This document shows positions 8,481 through 17,677 of a DNA stretch of 64,000 nucleotides, piece after piece (position 1 is the first letter of the stretch; every line of letters begins with the position of its first letter). The stretch comes from Spirochaetaceae bacterium. GTDB taxonomy: Bacteria; Spirochaetota; Spirochaetia; Treponematales; Treponemataceae. The notes under the pieces were generated by a model, which saw only the letters and a program-made list of their open reading frames with translations, did no database searches and was not told the origin of the DNA. The position numbers were made by a program, and so were the translations under genes. The stretch lies in assembly GCA_017614995.1 (NCBI GenBank), contig JAGAAX010000011.1, positions 62,001-126,000 of the forward strand, written 5' to 3'.

Positions 8481-10495
8481 GCGAATCAAGCCCTGATAAA
8501 AAAAAACCGTTATTTTCTAGTTTTATAGGCCCGCTTTTGTGCTTTATTATGGTTCTTGCGGTTATCTGTTTTCTTGTATTCGGATTTATGCAGAAGCCAA
8601 AAATTGTAAGCCTTTCATATTCAGATTTTCTTAACGCTGTCAAAAAAAATCAGGTTGAAGCTGTAGTAATAATTGATAACCAGTATGTTTTTGGCACGTA
8701 TGCGAAATCTTCCAATTTATACGGAAATTTTTCAACGTTTATTCCATATTCTGATGCAGAATTAATGCCTTTGCTGAAAGTTCATAATGTTGTCATAAGC
8801 GGAAAACATCAGGAAAAATCCATATTATCATATATTCTGGAACTGCTGCCGCTTGTGTTCATGTTCATGATGGTATGGTTTTTGTACCGTCAAAGTACAA
8901 TGCAGAATTCGCGCAGCCTTCAGTTTGGCAAAAGCCGCGCAAGACATTACGACGGCTCTAAGAAAATATTGTTTTCAGATGTTGCCGGACAGGAAGAGGC
9001 AAAACGCGAGCTTAGCGAAATCGTGGATTTTTTGAAGGCTCCGCTTAAATTTATTTCGATGGGCGCAAAAATACCGACCGGCGTTCTGCTTGTGGGTAAC
9101 CCGGGCACTGGCAAGACGCTGCTTGCGCGTGCCGTAGCAGGCGAGGCAGGTGTAAATTTCCTGCATATTTCGGGCAGCGACTTTGTAGAGATGTTTGTCG
9201 GCGTTGGCGCAAGCCGCGTGCGCGATTTGTTTGAGCAGGGCAGACGCTCTTCGCCTTGCATTATCTTTATTGACGAAATTGACGCTGTAGGCCGCGCCCG
9301 CGGTGCAGGTTTTGGCGGCGGCCACGATGAGCGCGAACAGACATTGAACCAGCTTCTTGTTGAAATGGACGGTTTTGAGGGTAAAGACGGAATTATCGTG
9401 CTTGCCGCTACAAACCGCCCCGATGTTCTTGACCCGGCTCTTCTGCGCCCCGGCAGATTTGACCGCCAGATTGAAGTTACGCTGCCAGACATTAAAGAAA
9501 GAGAAGCTATTCTTGCGGTTCATACAAAGAAGATTCAGCTTAACGACGATGTAGATTTGCGCAAATTTGCGCGCGCAACGCCCGGAATGAGCGGCGCGGA
9601 TCTTGCTAATATCGTAAACGAGGCGGCGCTTTTTGCCGCAAGAAAGTCTAAATCTCATGTAGACAACGAAGACTTTGAAGAAGCCCGCGACAAGATTTTG
9701 ATGGGCACTGCGCGCAAGTCTATGATTCTTCCGCAGAAAGAGCGCGCTATGACTGCCTGCCATGAAGCAGGCCATGCTCTGCCGTATTATTACCTTGAAT
9801 ATGTTACACCGCTTCATAAAGTGACTATAATTCCGCGCGGAAGGGCGCTGGGGCTTACAATCGGACTTCCCGATGAAGATGTTCATTCTCAGACAAAAAG
9901 TACCCTGCTAGATCAGCTTGTGATTATGTTCGGCGGTTATGCGGCTGAAAGTCTTGTTTATGGCGACACAACGACAGGCACGCAGAATGACATCCGTCAG
10001 GCGACAAATCTTGCTCATAGAATGGTCTGCGAGTGGGGCATGTCTGATGAAATCGGCGCTGTAAGTTACGGTCAGGAAGACGAGCCTATTTTTATGGGGA
10101 AAGAAATCGCGCGTCATAAGGATTATTCAGAAGAAACGGCGAAAAAGATTGACGAAGCCGTAACACATATACTTGCAGAGGCAAAGCGCAGGGCAATTGA
10201 GCTGCTTTCGGTTCACAGAAACGAGCTTGATACTCTGAGCGCGGCTTTGCTTGAATATGAAACATTAAGCGATGCAGAAATAAGGGCTTTGCTTAGGGTT
10301 GAGCCTGTACGCGAGCGTCCTGATTCAATTGCAGAAACAGGCTTTATTCTTGACAAGTCAATGAAAGAAAGAAAGCAGAAACGCAAAACTGCACCGCGCT
10401 CAAAAGCAAAACCAAAAGAAAGCGAGAAAGATCTTCAGAAGAATTTGCTTTTTACGCAGGAAGATACATCTGAGCAAAAAGACGCCGATAAATAG
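8477..10495 (+). CDS. ftsH: ATP-dependent zinc metalloprotease FtsH
   Basis: Membrane-anchored AAA+ protease for quality control. Two transmembrane segments (about residues 13-36 and 113-135) flank the external domain. The AAA module has Walker A near residue 207, Walker [12 protein letters not shown] and the second region of homology [20 protein letters not shown]. The zinc site HEAGH is near residue 429, with a distal acidic ligand in [10 protein letters not shown]. Walker A reads GNPGTGKT and not the common GPPGTGKT; the catalytic Lys and Thr are kept. The C-terminal 50 residues form a basic, disordered tail. It overlaps tilS by 4 bases. Confidence 0.97.
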   Translation: MSESSPDKKKPLFSSFIGPLLCFIMVLAVICFLVFGFMQKPKIVSLSYSDFLNAVKKNQVEAVVIIDNQYVFGTYAKSSNLYGNFSTFIPYSDAELMPLLKVHNVVISGKHQEKSILSYILELLPLVFMFMMVWFLYRQSTMQNSRSLQFGKSRARHYDGSKKILFSDVAGQEEAKRELSEIVDFLKAPLKFISMGAKIPTGVLLVGNPGTGKTLLARAVAGEAGVNFLHISGSDFVEMFVGVGASRVRDLFEQGRRSSPCIIFIDEIDAVGRARGAGFGGGHDEREQTLNQLLVEMDGFEGKDGIIVLAATNRPDVLDPALLRPGRFDRQIEVTLPDIKEREAILAVHTKKIQLNDDVDLRKFARATPGMSGADLANIVNEAALFAARKSKSHVDNEDFEEARDKILMGTARKSMILPQKERAMTACHEAGHALPYYYLEYVTPLHKVTIIPRGRALGLTIGLPDEDVHSQTKSTLLDQLVIMFGGYAAESLVYGDTTTGTQNDIRQATNLAHRMVCEWGMSDEIGAVSYGQEDEPIFMGKEIARHKDYSEETAKKIDEAVTHILAEAKRRAIELLSVHRNELDTLSAALLEYETLSDAEIRALLRVEPVRERPDSIAETGFILDKSMKERKQKRKTAPRSKAKPKESEKDLQKNLLFTQEDTSEQKDADK

Positions 10496-10528
10496 GTTGT
10501 CCGGCTTCTAAAAACTGGAGGATGAATT

Positions 10529-12613
10529 ATGACGGTAAAATTACACAAAATATTTGCAGTATTAACTATTCTTTTTGCAGCCGCTGTTATGCCGGTTTTT
10601 GCCCAGACAGAAAGGCAGTTTTCTAGTGCCGAACCGAGACCGGAAGCAGCCAACCGCCGCACAGCGCTTATCTGCCTTGAGCAGGGCAAAGACGCAAAAG
10701 CACTGGGACATTGGGTTGATGTTTACGAAAAATCTTCGCTCGGCGTAGCTTATGACGCACATATTCCAGATTTGTGGCTGCTTCGCGCAGAATCTGCCGC
10801 AGAGCTTAATAGACCGAAAGTTGAGATTATTTCTTATGTTGAGCAGGCTTTAAGCAACCGCGGATGGATTCAGAACGGCATAGATGCTGCAAGACTTTTG
10901 TATGCAGATCTGCTCTCTGACACATGCGAATGGAAAAAATCGCTTGCAGTTCTTGACAGCGAGCCTAAGCTTATGTCCAATGACGCAGATTTTGTAAGGG
11001 CAAAAGACTATTACCGCTCTGGCAATCTTGCGCCAGCAAGAACAATTGTACGCAACGCAAAGACACTTTACCCTGATGACGGACGTTTTCAGCTTTTGTT
11101 TTTGCAGCGCGAGCGCAGCAATACAGGCAGCCGCGAGGTTGCAGCTTATGCAGCTTCTCTTTTAAAGACGCACACACTCTGGTCAGGCGAATACCCTGAA
11201 ATTCTGGTGCAGGGCGCGCATTATTCATCGTCTGATGAAGAGCGCATAAGACTTTTGAAGGCTTATGCGGCGCAGGGGCTTTCTGACGAGCTTCATACGG
11301 TTCTTTCGCTTAGATACGATATAATTTCTGAGAACACAGCCTTTGAATACATGGTCGGTTTTGCAGAAAAAGGGCTTATGTATGATCATCTTAGAGAATT
11401 TGTATCGCTTCTTAAAACGCCTGAAGTTAAGACCAAAGTAAAAGAATGGCTCGGTGCATTTGCCGGTGTTCTCATCTTTGACACAAACCATGACGGTATT
11501 GCCGATTTGTCGGCTGAATACAAGCGCGGACGTGCCTCATTTATCAGATACGACGCAAATCAGGACGGACTTTCAAGCTGGCAGGCTTTCTGCGATTTTG
11601 GCGTGCCTTTCAGTCTTACACTGCCAGAAAAAGAGATAACGCTTGATTACGGCATTTACCCGTCTTTAAGCACTTTGACAGACTCAAAGCGCGGCATTGT
11701 TTACGAGCTTACAGCCGACTCTGCAATGTGGACTCCGCTCAATATTGTTCTTGCTCCGTTTGAAAATCTCGGAATCAAGTTCTTTATTCCAAGTCCTAAA
11801 GGAAATATCAGCCTGCCTAAAGAAAACGTAATTCTGGCGTTTGCAAGCAGCATGAAACGTGCAACTTCTGAACGCACAAACGGCACAGTGCGCTTTTCTC
11901 TGCTTGACGGTGTGCCGCAGACAGCCGTCTATTATCAGGACGATGTGCCTTATGCTTACGGTTTCTTTGAAAACGGAAGGCTTCAGTTCCGTTCAGTTGA
12001 TATTGACGACGACGGCTTTTACGAGCTTACAGAAGTCTATGATTTCAGTGTGTCTAAGGTGAACAGATTTATGAGCGCAGCCGGTCAGCAGAAACTTTGC
12101 GAAGACCTTTTCGGCTCTAAGGATGTGCTTGCGGGCACATACTGCACGCAGATGATTCACGACAGCAACAAAGACGGCAGACCTGACTCGTTTATAGAAT
12201 TCCTGGGTAACGGTGAGAGAATCGTTTCTTGGGACATTGACCCAGAGCCGGACGGACTTTGGGACATCCGCTCTATAATTAAGGGCGACAGCCAGATTGA
12301 CCAGTTTATTCACCCTGTTACTAAAGAAGAAATTACCATAATGAACAAAAACGGACGCCCTGTGTCAATCGTTTCGCCATTGGGAATGCAGCCTATAATT
12401 CAGGACGAGTTTTTTGCAAATCTTTATTGGATAGAACAGCCTCAAAAATATGAAATTTCTCAACAAGTAATGAATTATTTTAACCTTTCGCCGTCTCAAG
12501 GTGTTTCAATTCTAGATATAATCGACGGAAAGAGACTTCTCGTCGTTCATATCGGAGATTATTATTTTGGGGAAATTTTTGATGGCGGAAAAGTTGTCAC
12601 TGAAACTGAATAA
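10529..12613 (+). CDS. Exported repeat protein with Asp-rich loops, unknown
   Basis: A 694-residue secreted protein with a clear signal peptide (about 1-25, ending VFAQ). The N-terminal 300 residues are helical and TPR-like. The C-terminal part has five short calcium-loop-like motifs: DTNHDGIAD near 317, DANQDG near 341, DIDDDG near 490, DSNKDG near 544 and DIDPEPDG near 569. These resemble EF-hand or dockerin-type loops, so metal-stabilised periplasmic or surface structure is plausible. It is preceded by GGAGG and overlaps the next gene by about 30 bases, implying joint expression with the protease downstream. No named family is recognised. Confidence 0.75.
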   Translation: MTVKLHKIFAVLTILFAAAVMPVFAQTERQFSSAEPRPEAANRRTALICLEQGKDAKALGHWVDVYEKSSLGVAYDAHIPDLWLLRAESAAELNRPKVEIISYVEQALSNRGWIQNGIDAARLLYADLLSDTCEWKKSLAVLDSEPKLMSNDADFVRAKDYYRSGNLAPARTIVRNAKTLYPDDGRFQLLFLQRERSNTGSREVAAYAASLLKTHTLWSGEYPEILVQGAHYSSSDEERIRLLKAYAAQGLSDELHTVLSLRYDIISENTAFEYMVGFAEKGLMYDHLREFVSLLKTPEVKTKVKEWLGAFAGVLIFDTNHDGIADLSAEYKRGRASFIRYDANQDGLSSWQAFCDFGVPFSLTLPEKEITLDYGIYPSLSTLTDSKRGIVYELTADSAMWTPLNIVLAPFENLGIKFFIPSPKGNISLPKENVILAFASSMKRATSERTNGTVRFSLLDGVPQTAVYYQDDVPYAYGFFENGRLQFRSVDIDDDGFYELTEVYDFSVSKVNRFMSAAGQQKLCEDLFGSKDVLAGTYCTQMIHDSNKDGRPDSFIEFLGNGERIVSWDIDPEPDGLWDIRSIIKGDSQIDQFIHPVTKEEITIMNKNGRPVSIVSPLGMQPIIQDEFFANLYWIEQPQKYEISQQVMNYFNLSPSQGVSILDIIDGKRLLVVHIGDYYFGEIFDGGKVVTETE

Positions 12614-14273
12614 ATATAAAGTCTGTATTTTTGCATGCTGCTTTGTCTTTGTTTTGGCAGAAGCGTTTTGTTCGGGTTCTTCCGAAAAAAATAAGGCAAA
12701 GCCTGTAAAAGTACAGCCTGTTCCTTATCAGGACGCAAGTAAAAAATCACGCGATATTGAAAACATTAAAAAGCAGATGTCTGCAAAGCCGGTGGTTTCG
12801 CTCTGGCTTGCCTGTCTTTTAAACGGAACATGGCAGGATGACGCAGAAGTTAATGCAGTTTATCTTGAAGCACAGAATGCTGCGCTAAAGGCATATTCAA
12901 AGGCTGTAGAAGAAAAAGACTGGGTTTCTGCCATGCGTCTTTACAATTCGCTTGCAGCATGTTCAATCAGCAAGGTTAATGAGCTGCCATGGTCTGTGCA
13001 GAAAATCGAAAACGAGCTGGCCGCAGCGGCTTCACTTGAAGGCAAGAAAACACAGACAGTAACCAAAATGTCTCAATTTATAAGGGGAACGGTGACTGTC
13101 TGGGTTGATTTGGGCTTTAAAATCGAGGGCGGGGCAGGCTATGCAAACAAAGTGCTCGGTTCGGGCTTTTTTATCGATTCCCGCGGCTACATCGTAACCA
13201 ATCATCATGTCATTGAAAATATGGTCAATCCCGAATACGAGGGTTATTCAAGGCTTTATGTTACGCTTGCTGACGACCCGGAGCAGCGCATTCCGGGCAA
13301 GGTTGTTGGCTACGACAAAATGCTTGACCTTGCGCTTATAAAAACTGAAATTACGCCGCCCTATGTCTTTTCGCTCGGTTCGTCACAGGACTTGGAAGTC
13401 GGCGACAAAATCTATGCAATCGGTTCGCCGATTGGGCTTGATAAGACGCTTACTTCGGGCATTATCTCTGCGACAGAGCGTCCTCTGCTTGCAACTACGA
13501 ATGTTCTTCAGATTGATGCTGCAATCAATTCGGGTAACTCTGGCGGTCCTTTGATTGCGCCTGACGGCACAGTGCAGGGCATTGTTTTTGCCGGTATGCT
13601 CGACTATGAAGGGCTCAATTTTGCAATTCCAGTGGAATTTTTGCGCAAAATTTTGCCGCGTCTTTATGCTGGCGGAAAAATTTCGCACTGTTGGATTGGC
13701 GCTTACGGCAAAACAAAAAAAGACGATTATTATCAGGACGTGGGGCTTGAGGTGCTTTATCTTATGCCGGGCAGCCCTGCCGCGCGCGCCGGTGTAAAAG
13801 CCGGAGAAATTATTGTGGCTCTTGACGGCAAGAGAATCAAAACGCTTGACGAATATCAGAACGAGCTTCTTAACAAAATTCCAGATTCACTTATTGCAAT
13901 TGACTGTGTTGATAAAAACGGAAACCTTGTAAGGCATGTTGTCTATACACAGCCACGCCCAGAAATGCCTTCAAACGAGGTTTATCAGCGCGACACAATC
14001 GAAAACTATTTTCTGCCGCTTTTTGGTATGCAGCTTAGAACAGCCGGTGAGACACTCAACAAGAAAAACTATTATGTTGAGCGTGTAATTCCGAACAGCA
14101 CAGCAGAAGAGAACGGTTTTTCAAGCAGTGATAAAATTCAGATAACCAAGTTCAAAGTTTTCAAAGAAGAAAATTATGCAATGGCTGAAATATATGCAAA
14201 AAGGCGCAAGAGCGGCTACATCGACATATTTATAGGCGTTGCAACTGCGCTAGACAGTCCTTCTTATTTTTAA
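12582..14273 (+). CDS. HtrA/DegP-like periplasmic serine protease
   Basis: Trypsin-fold protease of the HtrA type. A membrane or signal segment lies near residues 12-30, then a helical domain of about 130 residues. The catalytic triad is visible: His in NHHVIENM (about 208), Asp in DLALIK (about 250) and Ser in NSGNSGGP (about 320). A PDZ domain follows (SPAARAGVKAGEIIVALDGK) and a second degenerate PDZ-like repeat ends the protein. The possible lipobox (AEAFC) has Phe before Cys, so lipidation is doubtful. The start at 12582 is preferred to 12567 because GGGGAAA precedes it. It overlaps the upstream exported protein gene. Confidence 0.9.
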   Translation: MAEKLSLKLNKYKVCIFACCFVFVLAEAFCSGSSEKNKAKPVKVQPVPYQDASKKSRDIENIKKQMSAKPVVSLWLACLLNGTWQDDAEVNAVYLEAQNAALKAYSKAVEEKDWVSAMRLYNSLAACSISKVNELPWSVQKIENELAAAASLEGKKTQTVTKMSQFIRGTVTVWVDLGFKIEGGAGYANKVLGSGFFIDSRGYIVTNHHVIENMVNPEYEGYSRLYVTLADDPEQRIPGKVVGYDKMLDLALIKTEITPPYVFSLGSSQDLEVGDKIYAIGSPIGLDKTLTSGIISATERPLLATTNVLQIDAAINSGNSGGPLIAPDGTVQGIVFAGMLDYEGLNFAIPVEFLRKILPRLYAGGKISHCWIGAYGKTKKDDYYQDVGLEVLYLMPGSPAARAGVKAGEIIVALDGKRIKTLDEYQNELLNKIPDSLIAIDCVDKNGNLVRHVVYTQPRPEMPSNEVYQRDTIENYFLPLFGMQLRTAGETLNKKNYYVERVIPNSTAEENGFSSSDKIQITKFKVFKEENYAMAEIYAKRRKSGYIDIFIGVATALDSPSYF

Positions 14274-14285
14274 TATCATAGAGAA

Positions 14286-16091
14286 ATGGATTTATCTCTT
14301 ATTCGCAATTTCTGCATTGTGGCGCATATTGACCACGGCAAGTCTACGCTTGCCGACCGCCTTATTCAAAAAGCAAAAATTATTGATGACCGTCAGTTTC
14401 AGAACCAGATTCTCGACTCAATGGATATTGAGCGCGAGCGCGGTATTACTATAAAAAGTCAGGCTGTTACAATTCCGTATACTGCAAAAGACGGAAAAAC
14501 TTATGAGCTTAATTTTGTTGATACACCCGGACATGTAGACTTTTCTTACGAAGTTTCGCGTGCTATTGCTTCATGCGAAGGCGCTCTGCTGCTGATTGAC
14601 GCGGCGCAGGGCATTGAATCGCAGACTTTGTCGAACATGTACCTTGCCTTAGAGCACGACCTTGAGATTGTGCCTGTAATCAACAAAATAGACCTTCCCT
14701 CTGCGGATATTCCGGCTGTAAAACAGCAGATTGAGCACGACTTGGGGCTTGACCCTGAATCAGCCGTTCTTGTTTCAGCAAAGCAGGGTACTGGCGTAGA
14801 CGAACTTTTTGAGGCAATTGTAAACCGTATTCCTGCGCCTACACACGACGAGAGCGGAAAAACCCGCGCATTGATTTTTGACTGCCACTACGATCCATAC
14901 CGCGGTGTTGTAGTTCATGTGCGCATCTTCGGCGGTTCAATTAAGACCGGTCAGACAATCCGTTTTATGAGCAGCGGCTCTGAATATAAAATTGAAGAAT
15001 GCGGCATTTTCAAGATAAAGCTTGACCCGACAGGCGAAGTAAGCGAAGGCGGCGTCGGTTATTTTATTGCCGGCATAAAAACCGTTTCAGATGTACGCGT
15101 CGGCGATACAGTAACGCTTGCTGACGACCCTGCCGAAAAACCGCTCGACGGTTTCAAAGAAGTTAAGCCTGTAGTTTTCTCGTCTATCTACCCGATGGAC
15201 ACAAACGATTACGACGAGCTCCGCGACAGCATGGAAAAACTCAAGCTTAACGATGCGAGCCTGATTTATGAGAAAGACTCGTCAATTGCTTTGGGACATG
15301 GCTTCAGATGCGGCTTTTTGGGGCTTCTTCATCTTGAAGTTGTGCAGGAACGCCTTGAGCGCGATTTCAATCAGTCTGTAATTTTTACAGCACCGTCTGT
15401 CCGTTACAGCGTAACGCTTTCAAGCGGCGAAGAGATTTTTGTTGACAATCCTGCCGACTACCCGGAACAGAACCGCATCGTTGAGTCTAAAGAGCCGTTC
15501 ATCAAGGCTTCGATTATTTCACCGTCAACTTATCTTGGCAGTATAATTGCGCTTTGCACCGAAAAACGCGGTACACAGACAAACATGCAGTATCTTGATA
15601 CAAAGCGTGTTGAGCTTACTTACGAGATGCCGCTTGCCGAGGTTTTGTTCGATTTCTACGACCGCCTCAAAAGCTACAGCCGCGGCTACGCGTCTTTTGA
15701 CTACGACATTATCGGCTACAGACCGACCGAGCTTGTAAAGATTGATATTCTCTTGAACGGCAAGCCTGTTGATGCGCTTTCGCAGCTTTCTTTTAAGGGC
15801 AACGCCTACGACAGGGCGCGCCATGTTTGCGAAATGCTCAAAGAAGAGATAAGCCGCCATCAGTTCAAGATTGCAATTCAGGGCGCAATCGGCAGCCAGA
15901 TTATAGCCCGCGAGACTGTGAACCCTGTGCGCAAAGACGTTCTTGCAAAATGCTACGGCGGTGACGTTACCCGCAAACGCAAATTGCTCGAAAAACAGAA
16001 AGAAGGCAAAAAGCGTATGAAGATGATTGGCGAAGTTGAGCTTCCGCAAAGCGCATTTCTTGCTGTTCTCAAGACCAAAGACGAGAACTAA
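14286..16091 (+). CDS. lepA: Elongation factor 4 (back-translocase)
   Basis: LepA/EF4 is a ribosome-dependent GTPase related to EF-G. The 601-residue protein carries G1 IAHIDHGKSTLADRL, G2 RERGITIKSQ, G3 VDTPGHVDFSYEVSRA and G4 NKIDLP. It also has the LepA-specific C-terminal segment (GFRCGFLGLLHLEVVQERL, then RKDVLAKCYGGDVTRKRKLL). The length and the C-terminal domain distinguish it from EF-G and BipA. It lies 12 bases after the protease gene. Confidence 0.97.
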   Translation: MDLSLIRNFCIVAHIDHGKSTLADRLIQKAKIIDDRQFQNQILDSMDIERERGITIKSQAVTIPYTAKDGKTYELNFVDTPGHVDFSYEVSRAIASCEGALLLIDAAQGIESQTLSNMYLALEHDLEIVPVINKIDLPSADIPAVKQQIEHDLGLDPESAVLVSAKQGTGVDELFEAIVNRIPAPTHDESGKTRALIFDCHYDPYRGVVVHVRIFGGSIKTGQTIRFMSSGSEYKIEECGIFKIKLDPTGEVSEGGVGYFIAGIKTVSDVRVGDTVTLADDPAEKPLDGFKEVKPVVFSSIYPMDTNDYDELRDSMEKLKLNDASLIYEKDSSIALGHGFRCGFLGLLHLEVVQERLERDFNQSVIFTAPSVRYSVTLSSGEEIFVDNPADYPEQNRIVESKEPFIKASIISPSTYLGSIIALCTEKRGTQTNMQYLDTKRVELTYEMPLAEVLFDFYDRLKSYSRGYASFDYDIIGYRPTELVKIDILLNGKPVDALSQLSFKGNAYDRARHVCEMLKEEISRHQFKIAIQGAIGSQIIARETVNPVRKDVLAKCYGGDVTRKRKLLEKQKEGKKRMKMIGEVELPQSAFLAVLKTKDEN

Positions 16092-16109
16092 TTTGTTACA
16101 TTGTTTTTA

Positions 16110-16138
16110 TTGAAGAAAAGCCAATTACAGTGTACTAT
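16110..16138 (+). promoter_or_regulatory. Promoter for the 16168 gene
   Basis: TTGAAG (16110-16115), a 17-base spacer and TACTAT (16133-16138), about 30 bases before the GTG start. Confidence 0.55.
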
Positions 16139-16167
16139 AGCTAATATATCTAAAAGGGGGATATTCT

Positions 16168-16620
16168 GTGGAGTTTCTTGAATCTTGGTTCAGCGGTTTT
16201 TCAAACTATCTTGATGCACTGGTATCTCCTGAACGTCAGAAACTTATGCAGCACTGCGGAAAGGCTTGCGCCGATGCATTTGTTATGCAGGTTTATAAAA
16301 ACGCATGGACTGAATCTAAAGGCGATATTGCAGCCTGCATCCGCATAGCCCTTGAAACGCTTGCTCCCGATGTTATCTATGAGCCGGTTGAAGAAGACGG
16401 TCTGCCTACAGACAAATGCTATGACGTGATTTATCCGCACTGTCTTTGCGAGCTTGTAAACAGAAAGTTCATTGACACACCGCTTCAATGCGAATGTTCA
16501 CGACAGAATCTTCTGTATGTATGGGAATCATTGCTCGGCAAGGGAAACGTCAGCGTAGAAACCAAAAAGACAATCCTCAGCGGCGACAAATGCTGCATTT
16601 TCAGAATCACATTCAGATAG
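16168..16620 (+). CDS. Cysteine-rich conserved hypothetical protein
   Basis: A 150-residue cytosolic-looking protein with about nine cysteines. The C-terminal half has a regular pattern (YPHCLCELV, CECSRQNLLYVWESLLG, SGDKCCIFRITFR). This resembles V4R-type or L-2-amino-thiazoline-4-carboxylate hydrolase-like proteins, in which a Cys-x-Cys cluster and a terminal GD-x-x-C-x-F-x-I strand recur. The resemblance is by eye only. The start is GTG, supported by AAAGGGGG seven bases upstream. Iron-sulfur or thiol chemistry is possible but unproven. Confidence 0.7.
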   Translation: MEFLESWFSGFSNYLDALVSPERQKLMQHCGKACADAFVMQVYKNAWTESKGDIAACIRIALETLAPDVIYEPVEEDGLPTDKCYDVIYPHCLCELVNRKFIDTPLQCECSRQNLLYVWESLLGKGNVSVETKKTILSGDKCCIFRITFR

Positions 16621-16627
16621 AGAGCTT

Positions 16628-16915
16628 CTATTTTTTATATAATTTGCTGTGTGTTCCAATTCTGTAGAGATATAATTCTAGAATATTTTCTTTTATGCGG
16701 TAGATTAAAACCAAATCAGGACGGATATGACAGTCACGAAAATCTTTCAACTTTCCTAAAAGCTGATGATCGTGATATTTTTCTTCAAGCTGTTCGTCTT
16801 TTGCCAGTTTTCTAATGACTTCTTTTGTTTCATTTTTCTCATCTTCTGAAAGAGATTTTAGGTCTTTCTTAAAAGCGGAAGATTGTGCAAGCTTGTATTT
16901 GTATTCTTCAGACAT
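16628..16915 (-). CDS. YafQ-family mRNA interferase toxin
   Basis: A 95-residue RelE-superfamily toxin, closest in pattern to YafQ, which cleaves mRNA on the ribosome. The catalytic set is visible: His50 in HDHQLLG, His63 and Asp67 in DCHIRPDLVLIYR, and His89 in RIGTHSKLY. These match the known active-site histidines and aspartate of E. coli YafQ. It is the second gene of a two-gene operon: the antitoxin stop is 2 bases before this ATG. It converges on the 16168 gene with 7 bases between the stops. Confidence 0.9.
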   Translation of the reverse strand: MSEEYKYKLAQSSAFKKDLKSLSEDEKNETKEVIRKLAKDEQLEEKYHDHQLLGKLKDFRDCHIRPDLVLIYRIKENILELYLYRIGTHSKLYKK

Positions 16916-16917
16916 GT

Positions 16918-17136
16918 TTATAAGTCGCTGAACATTTCATCTACAGTGTCATAAACTTTAAGAGTACCTTTTTTACGCTGTTTTTCCATCTGGCGGTCAG
17001 CTCTTAAAATTGAGTTTACGGTAGATTTCGGATAATAACCGTAATCGTCTACTGACACAGAGGCGCCGTCAAGTTTCGCCATTTCTTTTAACGCGCGGAC
17101 AAATGTGCTGCTTGCATTATCTATTACTACAGTCAT
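16918..17136 (-). CDS. Antitoxin paired with YafQ-type toxin
   Basis: A 72-residue protein immediately upstream of the toxin, with a strong AGGAGG site. It does not begin like classical DinJ ribbon-helix-helix antitoxins. It has an extended N-terminus (MTVVIDNASSTFVRALKEM), a segment YYPKSTVNSILRADRQME and a C-terminal tail VYDTVDEMFSDL of the kind that wraps a RelE-type toxin. Assignment is by operon context and size; the DNA-binding fold is uncertain. Confidence 0.75.
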   Translation of the reverse strand: MTVVIDNASSTFVRALKEMAKLDGASVSVDDYGYYPKSTVNSILRADRQMEKQRKKGTLKVYDTVDEMFSDL

Positions 17137-17197
17137 TTTTACCTCCTGCCATCTTCAGAATAACACAATTCTATAGATTCTTCCACAGTTTTTTCTG

Positions 17198-17677
17198 TTA
17201 CAGCTTTTCAAGTAATGTGTGGATGGCGTAAAGGGTGGCTTCGCGGCGGACGTTGGCGCGGTCGCCGATAAAATGCTTGGTTGCGCTGCTTAGCTGACCT
17301 TGAACATAAAAACCGAAACAGACAGTGCCCACCGGCTTTTCGTCTGTTCCGCCTGTCGGGCCGGCATAGCCGCTGACAGAAACTGAAACTTCAGTGTTTA
17401 AAAGCTTTGCGACGCCTTCAGCCATTTCTCTTGTACATTCTTCGCTTACGGCAGAGAATTTTTCGAGTGTTTCGGTTTTTACGCCGAGTACGCTATGCTT
17501 AATTTCGTTGGTGTAGCTTACAACGCCGCCGTTCACCACGTCAGAAGAACCTGCAATTGCCGTAAGGCTTGTGGAAATCATGCCGCCGGTGCAGGATTCA
17601 GCCGTAGAAATATGCAGTTTTTTTTCGCGCAATAAATCCAATAACAGAGCTGCTTCCGGTTTTTCTCGGTCAAACAT
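17198..17677 (-). CDS. pncC: Nicotinamide-nucleotide amidase (CinA C-terminal type)
   Basis: A stand-alone CinA C-terminal domain of 159 residues. The family deamidates nicotinamide mononucleotide to nicotinate mononucleotide in pyridine nucleotide recycling. Signatures are STAESCTGGMISTSLTAIAGSS, GGVVSYTNEIKHSVLGV and SVSGYAGPTGGTDEKPVGTVCFG. The ATG at 17677 has GGGGAAG upstream and overlaps the ddc stop by 8 bases, so it is the last gene of dat-ddc-pncC. Confidence 0.92.
   Translation of the reverse strand: MFDREKPEAALLLDLLREKKLHISTAESCTGGMISTSLTAIAGSSDVVNGGVVSYTNEIKHSVLGVKTETLEKFSAVSEECTREMAEGVAKLLNTEVSVSVSGYAGPTGGTDEKPVGTVCFGFYVQGQLSSATKHFIGDRANVRREATLYAIHTLLEKL

Noticed and set aside
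12582-12690. Lipoprotein signal in the HtrA-like protease
   Set aside because: Phe precedes the Cys, unlike accepted lipoboxes; treated as uncertain.
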